Shown here: positions 1-7,017 of the stretch, in pieces
How the letters are laid out: each line of letters opens with the position of its first letter
Position numbering within the stretch: position 1 is the first letter of the stretch
Source of the DNA: GCA-2733415 sp965178655
GTDB taxonomy: Bacteria > Bacteroidota > Bacteroidia > Flavobacteriales > Flavobacteriaceae
Direction: 5' to 3'
Length of the DNA stretch: 64,000 nucleotides
Assembly: GCA_965178655.1 (NCBI GenBank)
Contig: OZ238266.1
Span: 1,054,001 to 1,118,000, forward strand
Made by a program: the position numbers and the translations under genes
Notes under the pieces: generated by a model
Told to the model about the DNA's origin: nothing
Seen by the model: the letters and a program-made list of their open reading frames with translations, nothing else
The model's database searches: none

Positions 1-24
1 TCTCTAATTTTAAATGACAATAAT

Positions 25-54
25 AAAAAAGCCACGCAATGCGTGGCTTTTTTA
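25..54. terminator. Intrinsic terminator, probably bidirectional
   Basis: A 7-bp GC-rich stem (31-37 with 41-47, gccacgc / gcgtggc) has an A-run before it and a T-run after it, so it could work on either strand. It lies downstream of the reverse-strand TerB-like gene and of whatever gene lies to the left. A nearly identical stem ends the subtilase gene at 55.26 kb. Confidence 0.75.
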
Positions 55-72
55 TTAAATTTATTTAGTGTA

Positions 73-495
73 CTATTTAATCTTTTCCGAAAATGAAGGC
101 ATATCATTTACTCCTGAAGCAACTAAATCTAATGCCTTAGAAACAATAGACGACACATCCGAAGTTGAAAAACCTAAGCCTATAGCAATACGCTCTAATA
201 TGGCTACTTGATTTTCCTTTACATCTAAATCAACATATACCATACGTGTTAAATCAAACAGGCGTTCTAAACGGCGACTGTATGTTGTTGGCGGATTAAT
301 TGGATATGATGTTGGGTTTTCTAAAATCTCTGAAAAAGCTTGCCTTGAGATGCTTAATTTTTGTGCTATTCGCTCTAAAAAGGCTTGCTCTGAAGCTACA
401 ATTTCTCCATCACTTAATGCCACACGAACAATCGCTGCAAAGTGACCTTGGTTTCTTTCTACGAAACCACTTGAATATAAATCTTTTATTGACAT
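73..495 (-). CDS. TerB-like helical domain protein
   Basis: A 140-residue soluble protein with no signal peptide or membrane segment. The pattern of an early helix (HFAAIVRVALSDGEI), a charged turn with E/D residues and a second similar repeat (LDVKENQVAILERIA) matches the TerB/DjlA-N fold, an all-helical domain with conserved acidic residues. TerB-family proteins were first linked to tellurite resistance, but their function in flavobacteria is unknown. No other ter gene (TerC, TerD, TerZ) is visible nearby, so a tellurite role should not be assumed. The ATG at 495 lies about 18 bases after a good TATATTTG box. The gene is monocistronic between that promoter and the hairpin at 25-54. Confidence 0.7.
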   Translation of the reverse strand: MSIKDLYSSGFVERNQGHFAAIVRVALSDGEIVASEQAFLERIAQKLSISRQAFSEILENPTSYPINPPTTYSRRLERLFDLTRMVYVDLDVKENQVAILERIAIGLGFSTSDVSSIVSKALDLVASGVNDMPSFSEKIK

Positions 496-512
496 AGGGA
501 CTTGTTTTTTAT

Positions 513-520
513 CAAATATA
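513..520 (-). promoter_or_regulatory. Promoter -7 element of TerB-like gene
   Basis: Reads TATATTTG on the reverse strand, a perfect match to the Bacteroidota -7 consensus TAnnTTTG. Transcription would start near 506, leaving a leader of about 11 bases. No convincing -33 TTTG is present. Confidence 0.55.
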
Positions 521-608
521 CGAATTACTTAAAAGATTAACGTTTTTTAAAAGATAAAATAGTGTTAAATATGTTTTACTATTTATAGAAGCATATCCTT
601 ATTTCAAT

Positions 609-683
609 AAAAAAACTTTTCCTACTGCCAAAGGACTTATCCAGCCGGCTGTTGTAGTGAAAAGTTTCTTAAGTTCTTACGAA
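609..683 (-). ncRNA. Candidate small RNA, unrecognised
   Basis: On the reverse strand, a TATTTTTG box (689-696) is followed by about 75 bases that can fold into one long interrupted hairpin. The outer stem of 8 bp is 614-621 with 659-666, the next stem CUAC/GUAG is 622-625 with 654-657, then comes a short GCC/GGC pairing, and the tip is GGA-UAAG-UCC. The hairpin runs directly into seven U residues (609-615), so promoter, rod and terminator form a compact unit. No coding sequence is evident. It does not show the conserved SRP, 6S or tmRNA features that I know. It might instead be only an elaborate second terminator behind tRNA-Leu, or a leader element of the TerB-like gene. Confidence 0.4.
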
Positions 684-688
684 CAAGG

Positions 689-696
689 CAAAAATA
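689..696 (-). promoter_or_regulatory. Putative -7 element of the small RNA
   Basis: Reads TATTTTTG on the reverse strand, matching TAnnTTTG. No TTTG is visible at the -33 position, so the promoter is only half supported. Confidence 0.35.
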
Positions 697-730
697 CACA
701 AAATAAATTTAACGTTTAAATTATCGCATA

Positions 731-762
731 AAAAAACCTTTCGAAAAATCGAAAGGTTTTTT
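731..762. terminator. Terminator downstream of tRNA-Leu
   Basis: Stem 737-743 with 750-756 (cctttcg / cgaaagg) lies between an A-run and a T-run. It is immediately 3' of the reverse-strand tRNA and symmetrical enough to act on both strands. Confidence 0.75.
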
Positions 763-768
763 ATCTTG

Positions 769-850
769 TACAGGCGGAGAGACTCGAACTCTCACACCTC
801 GCGGCACTAGATCCTAAGTCTAGCGTGTCTACCAATTCCACCACGCCTGC
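769..850 (-). tRNA. tRNA-Leu, anticodon UAG
   Basis: The reverse strand folds as a class II tRNA of 82 bases. The acceptor stem GCAGGCG pairs with CGCCUGU (one G-U at the first pair) and the discriminator is A. The anticodon stem CUAGA/UCUAG encloses the loop CUUAGGA, giving anticodon UAG, which reads CUN leucine codons. A long variable arm (gccgcgaggtg) and the T-loop GTTCGAGTC are present. CCA is not encoded. It stands alone, followed by a terminator. Confidence 0.97.
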
Positions 851-956
851 AAGTTTGAGTCTGCAAATATACAGATAACTTTAAATATACAAACCAAAAA
901 ACAAAAAAAATAACCACTGTTTTTTGTACCTTTATCCGCATAAAAAAAATAACCCT

Positions 957-2348
957 ATGACTGATTTAAAAAATTATATAGAAAATAACAAAGATCGCTT
1001 TTTACAAGAGCTTGTAGATTTACTAAAAGTACCTTCTATAAGCGCCGATCCTGCATATAAAAAAGATGTTAATCATACCGCTACTATTGTAAAAAAACGT
1101 CTTGAGCAAGCAGGTTGTGATACCGTTGAAATTTGCGAAACTGATGGATTTCCTATTGTATATGCCGAAAAAATAATTGACCCTAAATTACCTACCGTAT
1201 TGGTATATGGGCATTATGATGTGCAACCAGCAGACCCTATTGAATTATGGACCTCACCACCTTTTGAGCCTGTAATTAAAACTACCGAAAAACACCCTGA
1301 AGGGGCTATTTTTGCGCGTGGTGCTTGTGATGATAAAGGACAAATGTACATGCATGTAAAAGCACTAGAGTTTATGACCTCTACCAACCAATTGCCTTGT
1401 AATGTAAAATTTATGATTGAAGGCGAAGAAGAAGTAGGGTCGGTTAATTTAGGTGTTTTTGTAAAAAACAATCAAGACAAATTAAAAAACGATGTTATTC
1501 TAATCTCTGATACCGGAATGATTGCCAATGACATCCCTTCTATTACTACAGGATTAAGAGGCCTTAGTTATGTAGAAGTTGAAGTTACTGGACCAAACAG
1601 AGATTTACACTCCGGCTTATACGGCGGTGCTGTAGCAAACCCTATTAATGTATTAACTAAGATGATTGCTTCATTGCACGACGAAAATAATCATATCACC
1701 ATTCCTGGTTTTTATGATGGTGTAGAAGAATTGTCTCGTGAAGAACGTGATGAAATGGCAAAAGCGCCTTTTTCATTAGAAGCCTATAAAGATGCTTTAA
1801 AAATTGATGCTGTATATGGCGAAAAAGGATATACTACCAACGAACGAAATGCTATTCGTCCTACCTTAGATGTAAATGGTATTTGGGGAGGGTATATTGG
1901 CGAAGGCGCAAAAACAGTTATTGCCAGCAAAGCCTATGCTAAAATATCTATGCGATTAGTTCCTAATCAAGATTGGGAAACTATTACAGATTTATTTAAA
2001 ACACATTTTGAATCTATCGCACCTGCTGGAGTACATGTAGTTGTAACACCTCATCATGGCGGACAAGGATATGTTACACCAACAAATAGTATTGGCTACC
2101 AGGCTGCTAGCAATGCTTATGAAACAACATTTGGAAAAAAACCTATCCCACAACGTAGCGGAGGTAGTATTCCGATTGTAGCGTTGTTTGAAGAAGAACT
2201 AAAAAGTAAATCTATTTTAATGGGATTTGGTTTAGACAGCGATGCTATTCACTCGCCTAATGAACATTTTGGTATTTTTAATTACTTAAAAGGTATTGAA
2301 ACTATTCCTTTATTCTATAAACATTTTACCGAATTAAGTAAGGGGTAA
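957..2348 (+). CDS. M20 family metallopeptidase (dipeptidase)
   Basis: A 463-residue cytoplasmic zinc dipeptidase of the M20 family, close to the carnosine dipeptidase/CNDP group that hydrolyses dipeptides and small acylated amino acids. Seen in the sequence: the first metal motif YGHYDVQPAD, the bridging Asp region GACDDKG, the catalytic EGEEEVGS, a central dimerisation ('lid') domain, and a late histidine in DAIHSPNE. The reading frame opens at a TTG (924), but that lies inside a promoter-like TACCTTTA at 927-934, so the ATG at 957 (MTDLKNYIE) is preferred. There is no signal peptide. It is a single-gene unit ended by the hairpin at 2435-2473. The exact substrate cannot be told from sequence. 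Confidence 0.9.
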   Translation: MTDLKNYIENNKDRFLQELVDLLKVPSISADPAYKKDVNHTATIVKKRLEQAGCDTVEICETDGFPIVYAEKIIDPKLPTVLVYGHYDVQPADPIELWTSPPFEPVIKTTEKHPEGAIFARGACDDKGQMYMHVKALEFMTSTNQLPCNVKFMIEGEEEVGSVNLGVFVKNNQDKLKNDVILISDTGMIANDIPSITTGLRGLSYVEVEVTGPNRDLHSGLYGGAVANPINVLTKMIASLHDENNHITIPGFYDGVEELSREERDEMAKAPFSLEAYKDALKIDAVYGEKGYTTNERNAIRPTLDVNGIWGGYIGEGAKTVIASKAYAKISMRLVPNQDWETITDLFKTHFESIAPAGVHVVVTPHHGGQGYVTPTNSIGYQAASNAYETTFGKKPIPQRSGGSIPIVALFEEELKSKSILMGFGLDSDAIHSPNEHFGIFNYLKGIETIPLFYKHFTELSKG

Positions 2349-2434
2349 CCATTGGTTTATAGCCCTCAACATTGGCACTTAGAGTTTTATTGAGATACTA
2401 AAACAAGTACAGTGTAACAATATAAAATGTACAG

Positions 2435-2473
2435 ACAACAAGTCGATTTATAACAAATCGGCTTGTTGTTTTT
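2435..2473 (+). terminator. Terminator of the M20 dipeptidase gene
   Basis: A 15-base stem with one mismatch (2435-2449 with 2455-2469) is followed by T residues. It overlaps the last codons of the convergent MmcQ/YjbR gene, so the hairpin is partly coding sequence of the opposite gene. Confidence 0.7.
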
Positions 2474-2810
2474 TAGAGAGGTTTTTATACACCATATCAT
2501 ACGAGTGTTGTAACAATTCTTGTATTTTAGTTATGGTCAATTCTCCTGAAGAAAGATACACCGAATTCCAGTGTTTTTTATTCATGTGGTAACCCGGGCA
2601 AATACTTTCGTATTGCTCTCGTAGTTTTATGGCATACTCAGGATCGCACTTTAAGTTTACAAACGGATTGCCTTTTTCCCATTCTTCCAAAGGCGCTAAA
2701 GCAATAATTTTTCCTGAAACTTTAAACACAAGCACCTCTTTTTTAAAAGGAAAACCCTCGGTTACACCTTTCATTTGTAACAACTCATTTCTTAATTGTT
2801 CAATATGCAT
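2448..2810 (-). CDS. MmcQ/YjbR family protein
   Basis: A 120-residue protein of the MmcQ/YjbR family. Members have a CyaY/DNA-binding-like alpha-beta fold and are often annotated 'DNA-binding', though their cellular role is not established. Family features visible: an N-terminal helix, the segment GVTEGFPFKKEVLVFKV, the NPFVNLKCDPE strand-turn, a GYHMNKKHWNSVYL core and a C-terminal SYDMVYKNLSKKQQ helix. Its ATG is one base after the stop of the upstream cyclase gene, so the two are co-transcribed and probably translationally coupled. The 3' end overlaps a terminator hairpin of the opposing gene. Confidence 0.85.
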   Translation of the reverse strand: MHIEQLRNELLQMKGVTEGFPFKKEVLVFKVSGKIIALAPLEEWEKGNPFVNLKCDPEYAIKLREQYESICPGYHMNKKHWNSVYLSSGELTITKIQELLQHSYDMVYKNLSKKQQADLL

Positions 2811-2811
2811 A

Positions 2812-3567
2812 TTACTCCTTTATTCTATATAGTATAGGCTTGCTTGGCGAGGCATCATTATGAAACGGTGCTATTTGCAAGTTTAACATATACCTACCAT
2901 CTTCAATATTATCTGGCACGTATATAAACTCGGTTATTGTAGCGCTTTTTCTTAACTCTCCGGAAGTATTCCAAAAAGCATTATGTGCCAATAATTTTCC
3001 GTTATCCTTTTCTTTATCAACGCTTGGCAAATCTATAAGTAAATGCTCTACGCCAATAGTTTTTAAATAGTTTGCAGCAGCAACATCTAAATATGGCGGA
3101 TTGGTATTAGAATAATTTTTGGTTTGCTTTTGCTTAGTATTAGGCAATGTTCTAATAATTACTGCTTCTGGAGTTTTTGCTTTTAACTGTGCTTTTAGTT
3201 GTGCTTCAGTAATAACTAAATCTCCTGCTATTGTAGAAGGGTTTACAGTAATTAACTCTGCAATAAAAAAGAAGTGTTTTAAACAGTCGTTTATACTGTA
3301 AAATTCTTTTGTAATATGTCCTACACATTCTGTATGTGTACCATGTGCATGCGGATTAAACGCTATAGTATTAAAATTTGTTGAGGCACCTTCTTTTACA
3401 CTCCCAACCCAGTTATCTATAACTACTGGAGCTATTTTTGGCGCATCAATATACCATGCCATAGCGTTTTTACTGCCCGATTGTAGCGGCATGGATATGT
3501 CTAATGGCTTAGCCATATCTACCTTATAGTCCTCTGTGCTTGATTTAAATATAGCAGATAAAATCAT
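2812..3567 (-). CDS. Cyclase family protein (kynurenine formamidase-like)
   Basis: A 251-residue protein of the cyclase superfamily, metal-dependent amide hydrolases that include bacterial kynurenine formamidase. The metal-binding signature is visible as HAHGTHTE followed by VGH near residues 74-85, with a second conserved block (LLIDLPSVD) and a late His in LLAHNAFW. There is no signal peptide. No other tryptophan/kynurenine pathway gene lies in the window, so the substrate is open. The start codon follows a near-consensus promoter so closely that the mRNA may be leaderless. The first gene of a two-gene unit with the MmcQ/YjbR protein. A downstream start at MAKPLDIS would remove a plausible N-terminal strand, so I keep 3567. 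Confidence 0.82.
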   Translation of the reverse strand: MILSAIFKSSTEDYKVDMAKPLDISMPLQSGSKNAMAWYIDAPKIAPVVIDNWVGSVKEGASTNFNTIAFNPHAHGTHTECVGHITKEFYSINDCLKHFFFIAELITVNPSTIAGDLVITEAQLKAQLKAKTPEAVIIRTLPNTKQKQTKNYSNTNPPYLDVAAANYLKTIGVEHLLIDLPSVDKEKDNGKLLAHNAFWNTSGELRKSATITEFIYVPDNIEDGRYMLNLQIAPFHNDASPSKPILYRIKE

Positions 3568-3572
3568 TGGTG

Positions 3573-3607
3573 CAAAATATAATAATTATTCGGTTGTATT
3601 ATTCAAA
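3573..3607 (-). promoter_or_regulatory. Promoter of the cyclase gene
   Basis: On the reverse strand, TTTG (3604-3607) is followed 22 bases later by TATATTTTG (3573-3581), a one-base-expanded version of TAnnTTTG. The G of the -7 box is only five bases from the ATG, implying a leaderless or near-leaderless transcript. Confidence 0.5.
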
Positions 3608-4117
3608 CTACTTTTTTTCGTTTAGTTCTTGTATTAAACTACTTTCTATTTCACTTTTGATATTTATAACCTCATCGGCATTATCATTTGGAATAGTCAT
3701 AGACAATACATAGTGCTTTATTTTCCATTTGCCATTAATTTTTTCAAGCACTCCAGACCCTCTACAAATTTTCATTTGAGTATCTAGTAGCTCATCAAAC
3801 CATGCAAAATTACCTTTTTCGGATATGTACACATTTCGTTCTAAGGCTGTAAAACTCCACGCTTTTCCATTATCAAAATAGGGTTTTGAAAAAGCCTTAA
3901 AAGCTTTCAATTGCCAATTTTCTGTTGCATCTGTTCCTATAAAAACGGCGTCTGAAGTCATTAGATTAAAATAGACCTCAAAATTTGCTGTTGCCGCAGC
4001 ATTATGCCAATCATCTAATACATTATTAATGATTTTCTTATCATTCTCTTGAGAAAACACAAGAGGTGTGACAAATAAGAATACGCATACAAACCAATTA
4101 TTCCGAATAGCTCTCAT
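3608..4117 (-). CDS. Secreted NTF2-like (SnoaL/DUF4440-type) protein
   Basis: A 169-residue protein with a clear signal peptide (about residues 1-22, ending VFSQ). The mature part looks like an NTF2/SnoaL fold: an N-terminal helix (IINNVLDDWHNAAATANFEVYFNLM), the TSDAVFIGTDATENW strand region, a GNFAWFDELLDTQMK strand and a final GKWKIKHYVLSMTIP strand typical of this family. Members range from small-molecule isomerases to simple binding proteins, so no catalytic role is claimed. The ATG overlaps the 3' end of the upstream lipoprotein gene by 20 bases, so the two are coupled and probably both act in the periplasm. Confidence 0.75.
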   Translation of the reverse strand: MRAIRNNWFVCVFLFVTPLVFSQENDKKIINNVLDDWHNAAATANFEVYFNLMTSDAVFIGTDATENWQLKAFKAFSKPYFDNGKAWSFTALERNVYISEKGNFAWFDELLDTQMKICRGSGVLEKINGKWKIKHYVLSMTIPNDNADEVINIKSEIESSLIQELNEKK

Positions 4118-4574
4118 AGTCTTTATTTTTTACGATATGTCTTTCAATTTGAGTAATTAAAATCTTATAAGCTAATATCACTTCTTTCAAGCAGATATTG
4201 GCCTCTATTAATTGTTTACTAACTACATATTGCGATAACATAGCTGTTTTTGTTTGCAGTACTTTTAAGCGAGCAGCAATAGCATTTGACGTTAATGCTT
4301 CAGGACAAGTTCCATCTAATAAATCCATTTTATCTACCAAAGCCTCAATATCTTTTACATCTAATACCGGCACAAGCGCCACACGCTCTAGTTCTTCTTT
4401 AAATGCTTCTATCTCTGGCCAATCTGCAACAAAAGAAACAGATTGAAACGTAATTTCTTTTACGTTTTTATCATTAATTTTTTCTTGAGAAGAGGGTGTA
4501 TCTGCCAAAATTTTAGCGTCCTCTACGCAAGAAGTCATCATTAACAGCATACAAAACAGGAGTAGTTTATTCAT
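4098..4574 (-). CDS. Small lipoprotein of unknown function
   Basis: About 158 residues. The N-terminus is a lipoprotein signal peptide with a lipobox (LMMTSC) at about residue 16. After a polar linker the protein is almost entirely predicted helix, containing two cysteines (DGTCPEAL and EANICLKE) that might form a disulfide. I recognise no family. The ATG at 4574 is preferred over the ATG at 4586 because it gives a canonical signal peptide (MNKLLLFCML) and leaves about 12 bases of leader after the promoter box. It overlaps the NTF2-like gene by 20 bases, suggesting the two cell-envelope proteins are made together. Confidence 0.7.
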   Translation of the reverse strand: MNKLLLFCMLLMMTSCVEDAKILADTPSSQEKINDKNVKEITFQSVSFVADWPEIEAFKEELERVALVPVLDVKDIEALVDKMDLLDGTCPEALTSNAIAARLKVLQTKTAMLSQYVVSKQLIEANICLKEVILAYKILITQIERHIVKNKDYESYSE

Positions 4575-4593
4575 TTTCAAACACATATTTAAA

Positions 4594-4601
4594 CAAATAT
4601 A
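4594..4601 (-). promoter_or_regulatory. -7 element of the lipoprotein operon
   Basis: Reads TATATTTG on the reverse strand, a perfect consensus match. It stands back-to-back with the divergent tdh promoter at 4630-4659. Confidence 0.6.
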
Positions 4602-4629
4602 AATTTAAAAAAGCATTTTATAAATCATT

Positions 4630-4659
4630 TTTGAACAAATTAAGAAAACACTATCTTTG
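4630..4659 (+). promoter_or_regulatory. Promoter of threonine dehydrogenase gene
   Basis: TTTG (4630-4633), an 18-base spacer and TATCTTTG (4652-4659): an ideal Bacteroidota sigma-A promoter. Transcription should start near 4666, which rules out the upstream in-frame TTG at 4631 as the start codon. Confidence 0.8.
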
Positions 4660-4681
4660 CTTTGCTAAAAACAACTTAAAA

Positions 4682-5629
4682 ATGACCACAAAAATACTCA
4701 TCATAGGCGCTTGCGGGCAAATAGGAACCGAACTCACCATGTCTTTACGTGCAAAACACGGCAATGAAAATGTTGTTGCTGCTGATATTAGGGAAGGTAG
4801 CGCTGCTTTAATGAATTCTGGCCCTTTTGAAGTGGTTAATGCAATGGATTATGAGGTGGTTAAAAATTGTGTTGTAAAACATAACATTACCGATGTGTAT
4901 TTGCTTGCCGCAATGCTTTCGGCTACTGGAGAAAAATTTCCTATGAAAGCGTGGGACTTAAACATGAACTCTTTATTTCATGTATTAAATTTAGCAAAAG
5001 ACAAACTAATTAATAAAATATTTTGGCCTTCAAGTATAGCTGTTTTCGGACCAACAACACCTCGCGAAAACACACCGCAATATACTATTATGGAACCTAC
5101 AACTGTATACGGAATTACCAAACAAACCGGAGAACGTTGGTGTGAATATTACCATAATAAATACGGCGTAGATGTACGAAGTATCCGTTACCCTGGCTTA
5201 ATTAGTTGGAAAACACTTCCTGGAGGTGGCACTACCGATTATGCCGTGGCAATTTTTCATGAGGCATTAAAAAACAATAGTTATGATTGCTTTTTAAGTG
5301 AAAAAACTGCATTACCAATGATGTACATGAACGATGCTGTTCGAGCAACAATAGCTATTATGGAGGCTCCTAAAAAGGCTATAAAAATTAGATCATCATA
5401 CAATTTAGGAGGTATTAGTTTTACCCCTGAGTTAATTACAAAAGAAATACAACAGCACCTTCCGGATTTTAAAATAAGTTATACTCCAGATTTTAGACAA
5501 GACATAGCAGATTCTTGGCCTAAAAGCATTGATGACACTGCCGCTCAAAAAGATTGGAACTGGAGTCATGAATACAACTTAAAAGCAATGACTACCGACA
5601 TGCTTACAAACTTAAAGAAGGAAGTTTAG
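4682..5629 (+). CDS. tdh: L-threonine 3-dehydrogenase, SDR (GalE-like) type
   Basis: A 315-residue NAD-dependent oxidoreductase of the extended SDR class. It shows the Rossmann loop GACGQIGTEL at residues 8-17, an active-site Ser in WPSSIAVFG and the Tyr-x3-Lys pair in YGITK. The N-terminal sequence and overall pattern match the short-chain threonine dehydrogenases known from flavobacteria, which oxidise L-threonine to 2-amino-3-ketobutyrate, rather than the zinc-dependent enzyme of E. coli. This call is supported by kbl (28.4 kb) encoding the next enzyme of the same pathway. The ATG at 4682 is dictated by the promoter at 4630-4659. Monocistronic. A generic sugar-nucleotide epimerase is the alternative but fits less well. 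Confidence 0.88.
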   Translation: MTTKILIIGACGQIGTELTMSLRAKHGNENVVAADIREGSAALMNSGPFEVVNAMDYEVVKNCVVKHNITDVYLLAAMLSATGEKFPMKAWDLNMNSLFHVLNLAKDKLINKIFWPSSIAVFGPTTPRENTPQYTIMEPTTVYGITKQTGERWCEYYHNKYGVDVRSIRYPGLISWKTLPGGGTTDYAVAIFHEALKNNSYDCFLSEKTALPMMYMNDAVRATIAIMEAPKKAIKIRSSYNLGGISFTPELITKEIQQHLPDFKISYTPDFRQDIADSWPKSIDDTAAQKDWNWSHEYNLKAMTTDMLTNLKKEV

Positions 5630-5672
5630 TTGTTTATATTTTTGGGAATTAAACTTGACTATCAGTCGCCAA

Positions 5673-6035
5673 CTAAAAAAACAAAAAGGCATCTTCTATA
5701 TGTGTAATATCAAAAGAGTTAGCCTTATTTTTAACCACTGTAATAATATCAAATTGTACCTCAACATCTAGGTCTTTTTGAAGCACATATTCATTCGCGG
5801 CCAACACCAATAGTTTTATCTTTTTTGGTGTTACCGAATCTTCTGGATTTTCAACAACAACAGAACTTCTGGTTTTAACCTCAACAATAGCCAGAATATC
5901 ATTTTTTTGAGCAATAACATCAATTTCTGCTTTTTGAAAACGCCAATTAACATCCAGAATCTTATAGCCCTTTTGCAATAAATATTCTTGCGCTAAAAGC
6001 TCTCCTTTTTTACCCAAATCATTATGTGTTGCCAT
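5673..6035 (-). CDS. yraN: YraN/UPF0102 family nuclease-like protein
   Basis: A 120-residue protein of the YraN family, small relatives of Holliday-junction resolvases with a PD-(D/E)XK-like fold. Visible: GKKGELLAQEYLLQKGYKIL at the start, the Asp of AEIDVIAQ and the core VEVKTRSS that carries the nuclease-type E-x-K. The family is widespread and often lies near rnhB or housekeeping genes. Its function remains unproven. It begins three bases after the ldcA stop codon, so it is the second gene of an ldcA-yraN unit, convergent with tdh. Confidence 0.9.
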   Translation of the reverse strand: MATHNDLGKKGELLAQEYLLQKGYKILDVNWRFQKAEIDVIAQKNDILAIVEVKTRSSVVVENPEDSVTPKKIKLLVLAANEYVLQKDLDVEVQFDIITVVKNKANSFDITHIEDAFLFF

Positions 6036-6038
6036 AGC

Positions 6039-6941
6039 TTATATTTGGGTTACTACTGTAGTGTTTTCAGTAACATTTAACCGTACTTTTTTTCCTAAAC
6101 ACAGGGTGTTGTTGTTATTAATATGTCCGGCCGGAAAATCAAAAACAACAGGAAAGTCATACCCGCTTACGGTATCTAAAATCATTTCAGAAACTGTTTT
6201 CCCAAAAGGAATATCATTATCATTCATTTTAGTCATTCCGCCTATAATCAAACCTTTTAAGCCTTCAAAGTATCCGTTTCGTTTTAAGTTCATTAACATT
6301 CTATCAATATGATACAAGTACTCATCTAAATCTTCTATAAACAATATTTTTCCGTGAGTATCAATTGCCGATGGCGACCCTAATAAACTATATAAAATAG
6401 ATAAATTTCCGCCAACAAGCACGCCTTCTCCGACACCTATTTTATTTATCAACTTAGAAGGGACTATATATTTGTTTTCACTGCCAAACAATTCGTTTTT
6501 TAACGACTGTAATGCTTCTGTAGTACTAGAGCCTACTGTAATTGGCATTAAAGCATGTATTGTTTGAATACCTAAACGATGAACATGAGCGTGGAGCACG
6601 GTAACATCTGAAAAACCAATAATCCATTTTGGTTGTTTTATAAATTCCGAAAAATCAATATTGTCAATTATTTTAACCGTTCCGTATCCGCCACGAGCAC
6701 ACCAAATTGCTTTTATTTTAGGATTGTTTAGCTGTGCTTGAAAATCGGTTATTCTTACTAATGTATTGCCTCCAAATTGGTTGTCTTCCGCACCTATTGA
6801 GTCACCTAACACAGGTACTAAGCCCCAGTTTTTAAGCAATTTTATAGCAGGAACCAATTCTGCTACACTTATTTTTCTAGCAGTAGTAACTATGGCTACA
6901 GCATCGCCTGGACTTAATGATTGTGGTTGAATTGTATTCAT
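6039..6941 (-). CDS. ldcA: LD-carboxypeptidase (peptidase S66)
   Basis: A 300-residue cytoplasmic serine peptidase that removes the terminal D-alanine from murein tetrapeptides during peptidoglycan recycling. Conserved features: the N-terminal LSPGDAVAIV strand, GGYGTVKIID, the nucleophile region IGFSDVTVLHAH, the Glu in LFIEDLDEYLYHIDRML and the final catalytic His in FPAGHINNN, together giving the S66 Ser-Glu-His triad. The frame extends upstream to 7019, but that would place the start inside the metG start and promoter region. The ATG at 6941 (MNTIQPQSLSPGD) fits family length. First gene of ldcA-yraN, divergent from metG. Confidence 0.92.
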   Translation of the reverse strand: MNTIQPQSLSPGDAVAIVTTARKISVAELVPAIKLLKNWGLVPVLGDSIGAEDNQFGGNTLVRITDFQAQLNNPKIKAIWCARGGYGTVKIIDNIDFSEFIKQPKWIIGFSDVTVLHAHVHRLGIQTIHALMPITVGSSTTEALQSLKNELFGSENKYIVPSKLINKIGVGEGVLVGGNLSILYSLLGSPSAIDTHGKILFIEDLDEYLYHIDRMLMNLKRNGYFEGLKGLIIGGMTKMNDNDIPFGKTVSEMILDTVSGYDFPVVFDFPAGHINNNNTLCLGKKVRLNVTENTTVVTQI

Positions 6942-6987
6942 ATCGAGTAAAAATACTAAAACTCGTGGCATTATAAGTTCTATTATG

Positions 6988-6995
6988 TATTTTTG
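6988..6995 (+). promoter_or_regulatory. -7 element of metG
   Basis: TATTTTTG, a perfect TAnnTTTG match, 22 bases before the metG ATG. The -33 element is weak. Confidence 0.5.
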
Positions 6996-7017
6996 CGTCA
7001 GAAAATTTTTCGATACC

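Noticed and set aside
73..495. Tellurite-resistance locus
   Set aside because: Only a TerB-like domain is present. No TerC, TerD or TerZ genes are near, so the resistance label is unsupported.
609..683. Small SRP RNA, 6S RNA or tmRNA at this hairpin
   Set aside because: The SRP GGAA-type tip and AGCAG loop, the 6S central bubble and the tmRNA tRNA-like ends are all absent.
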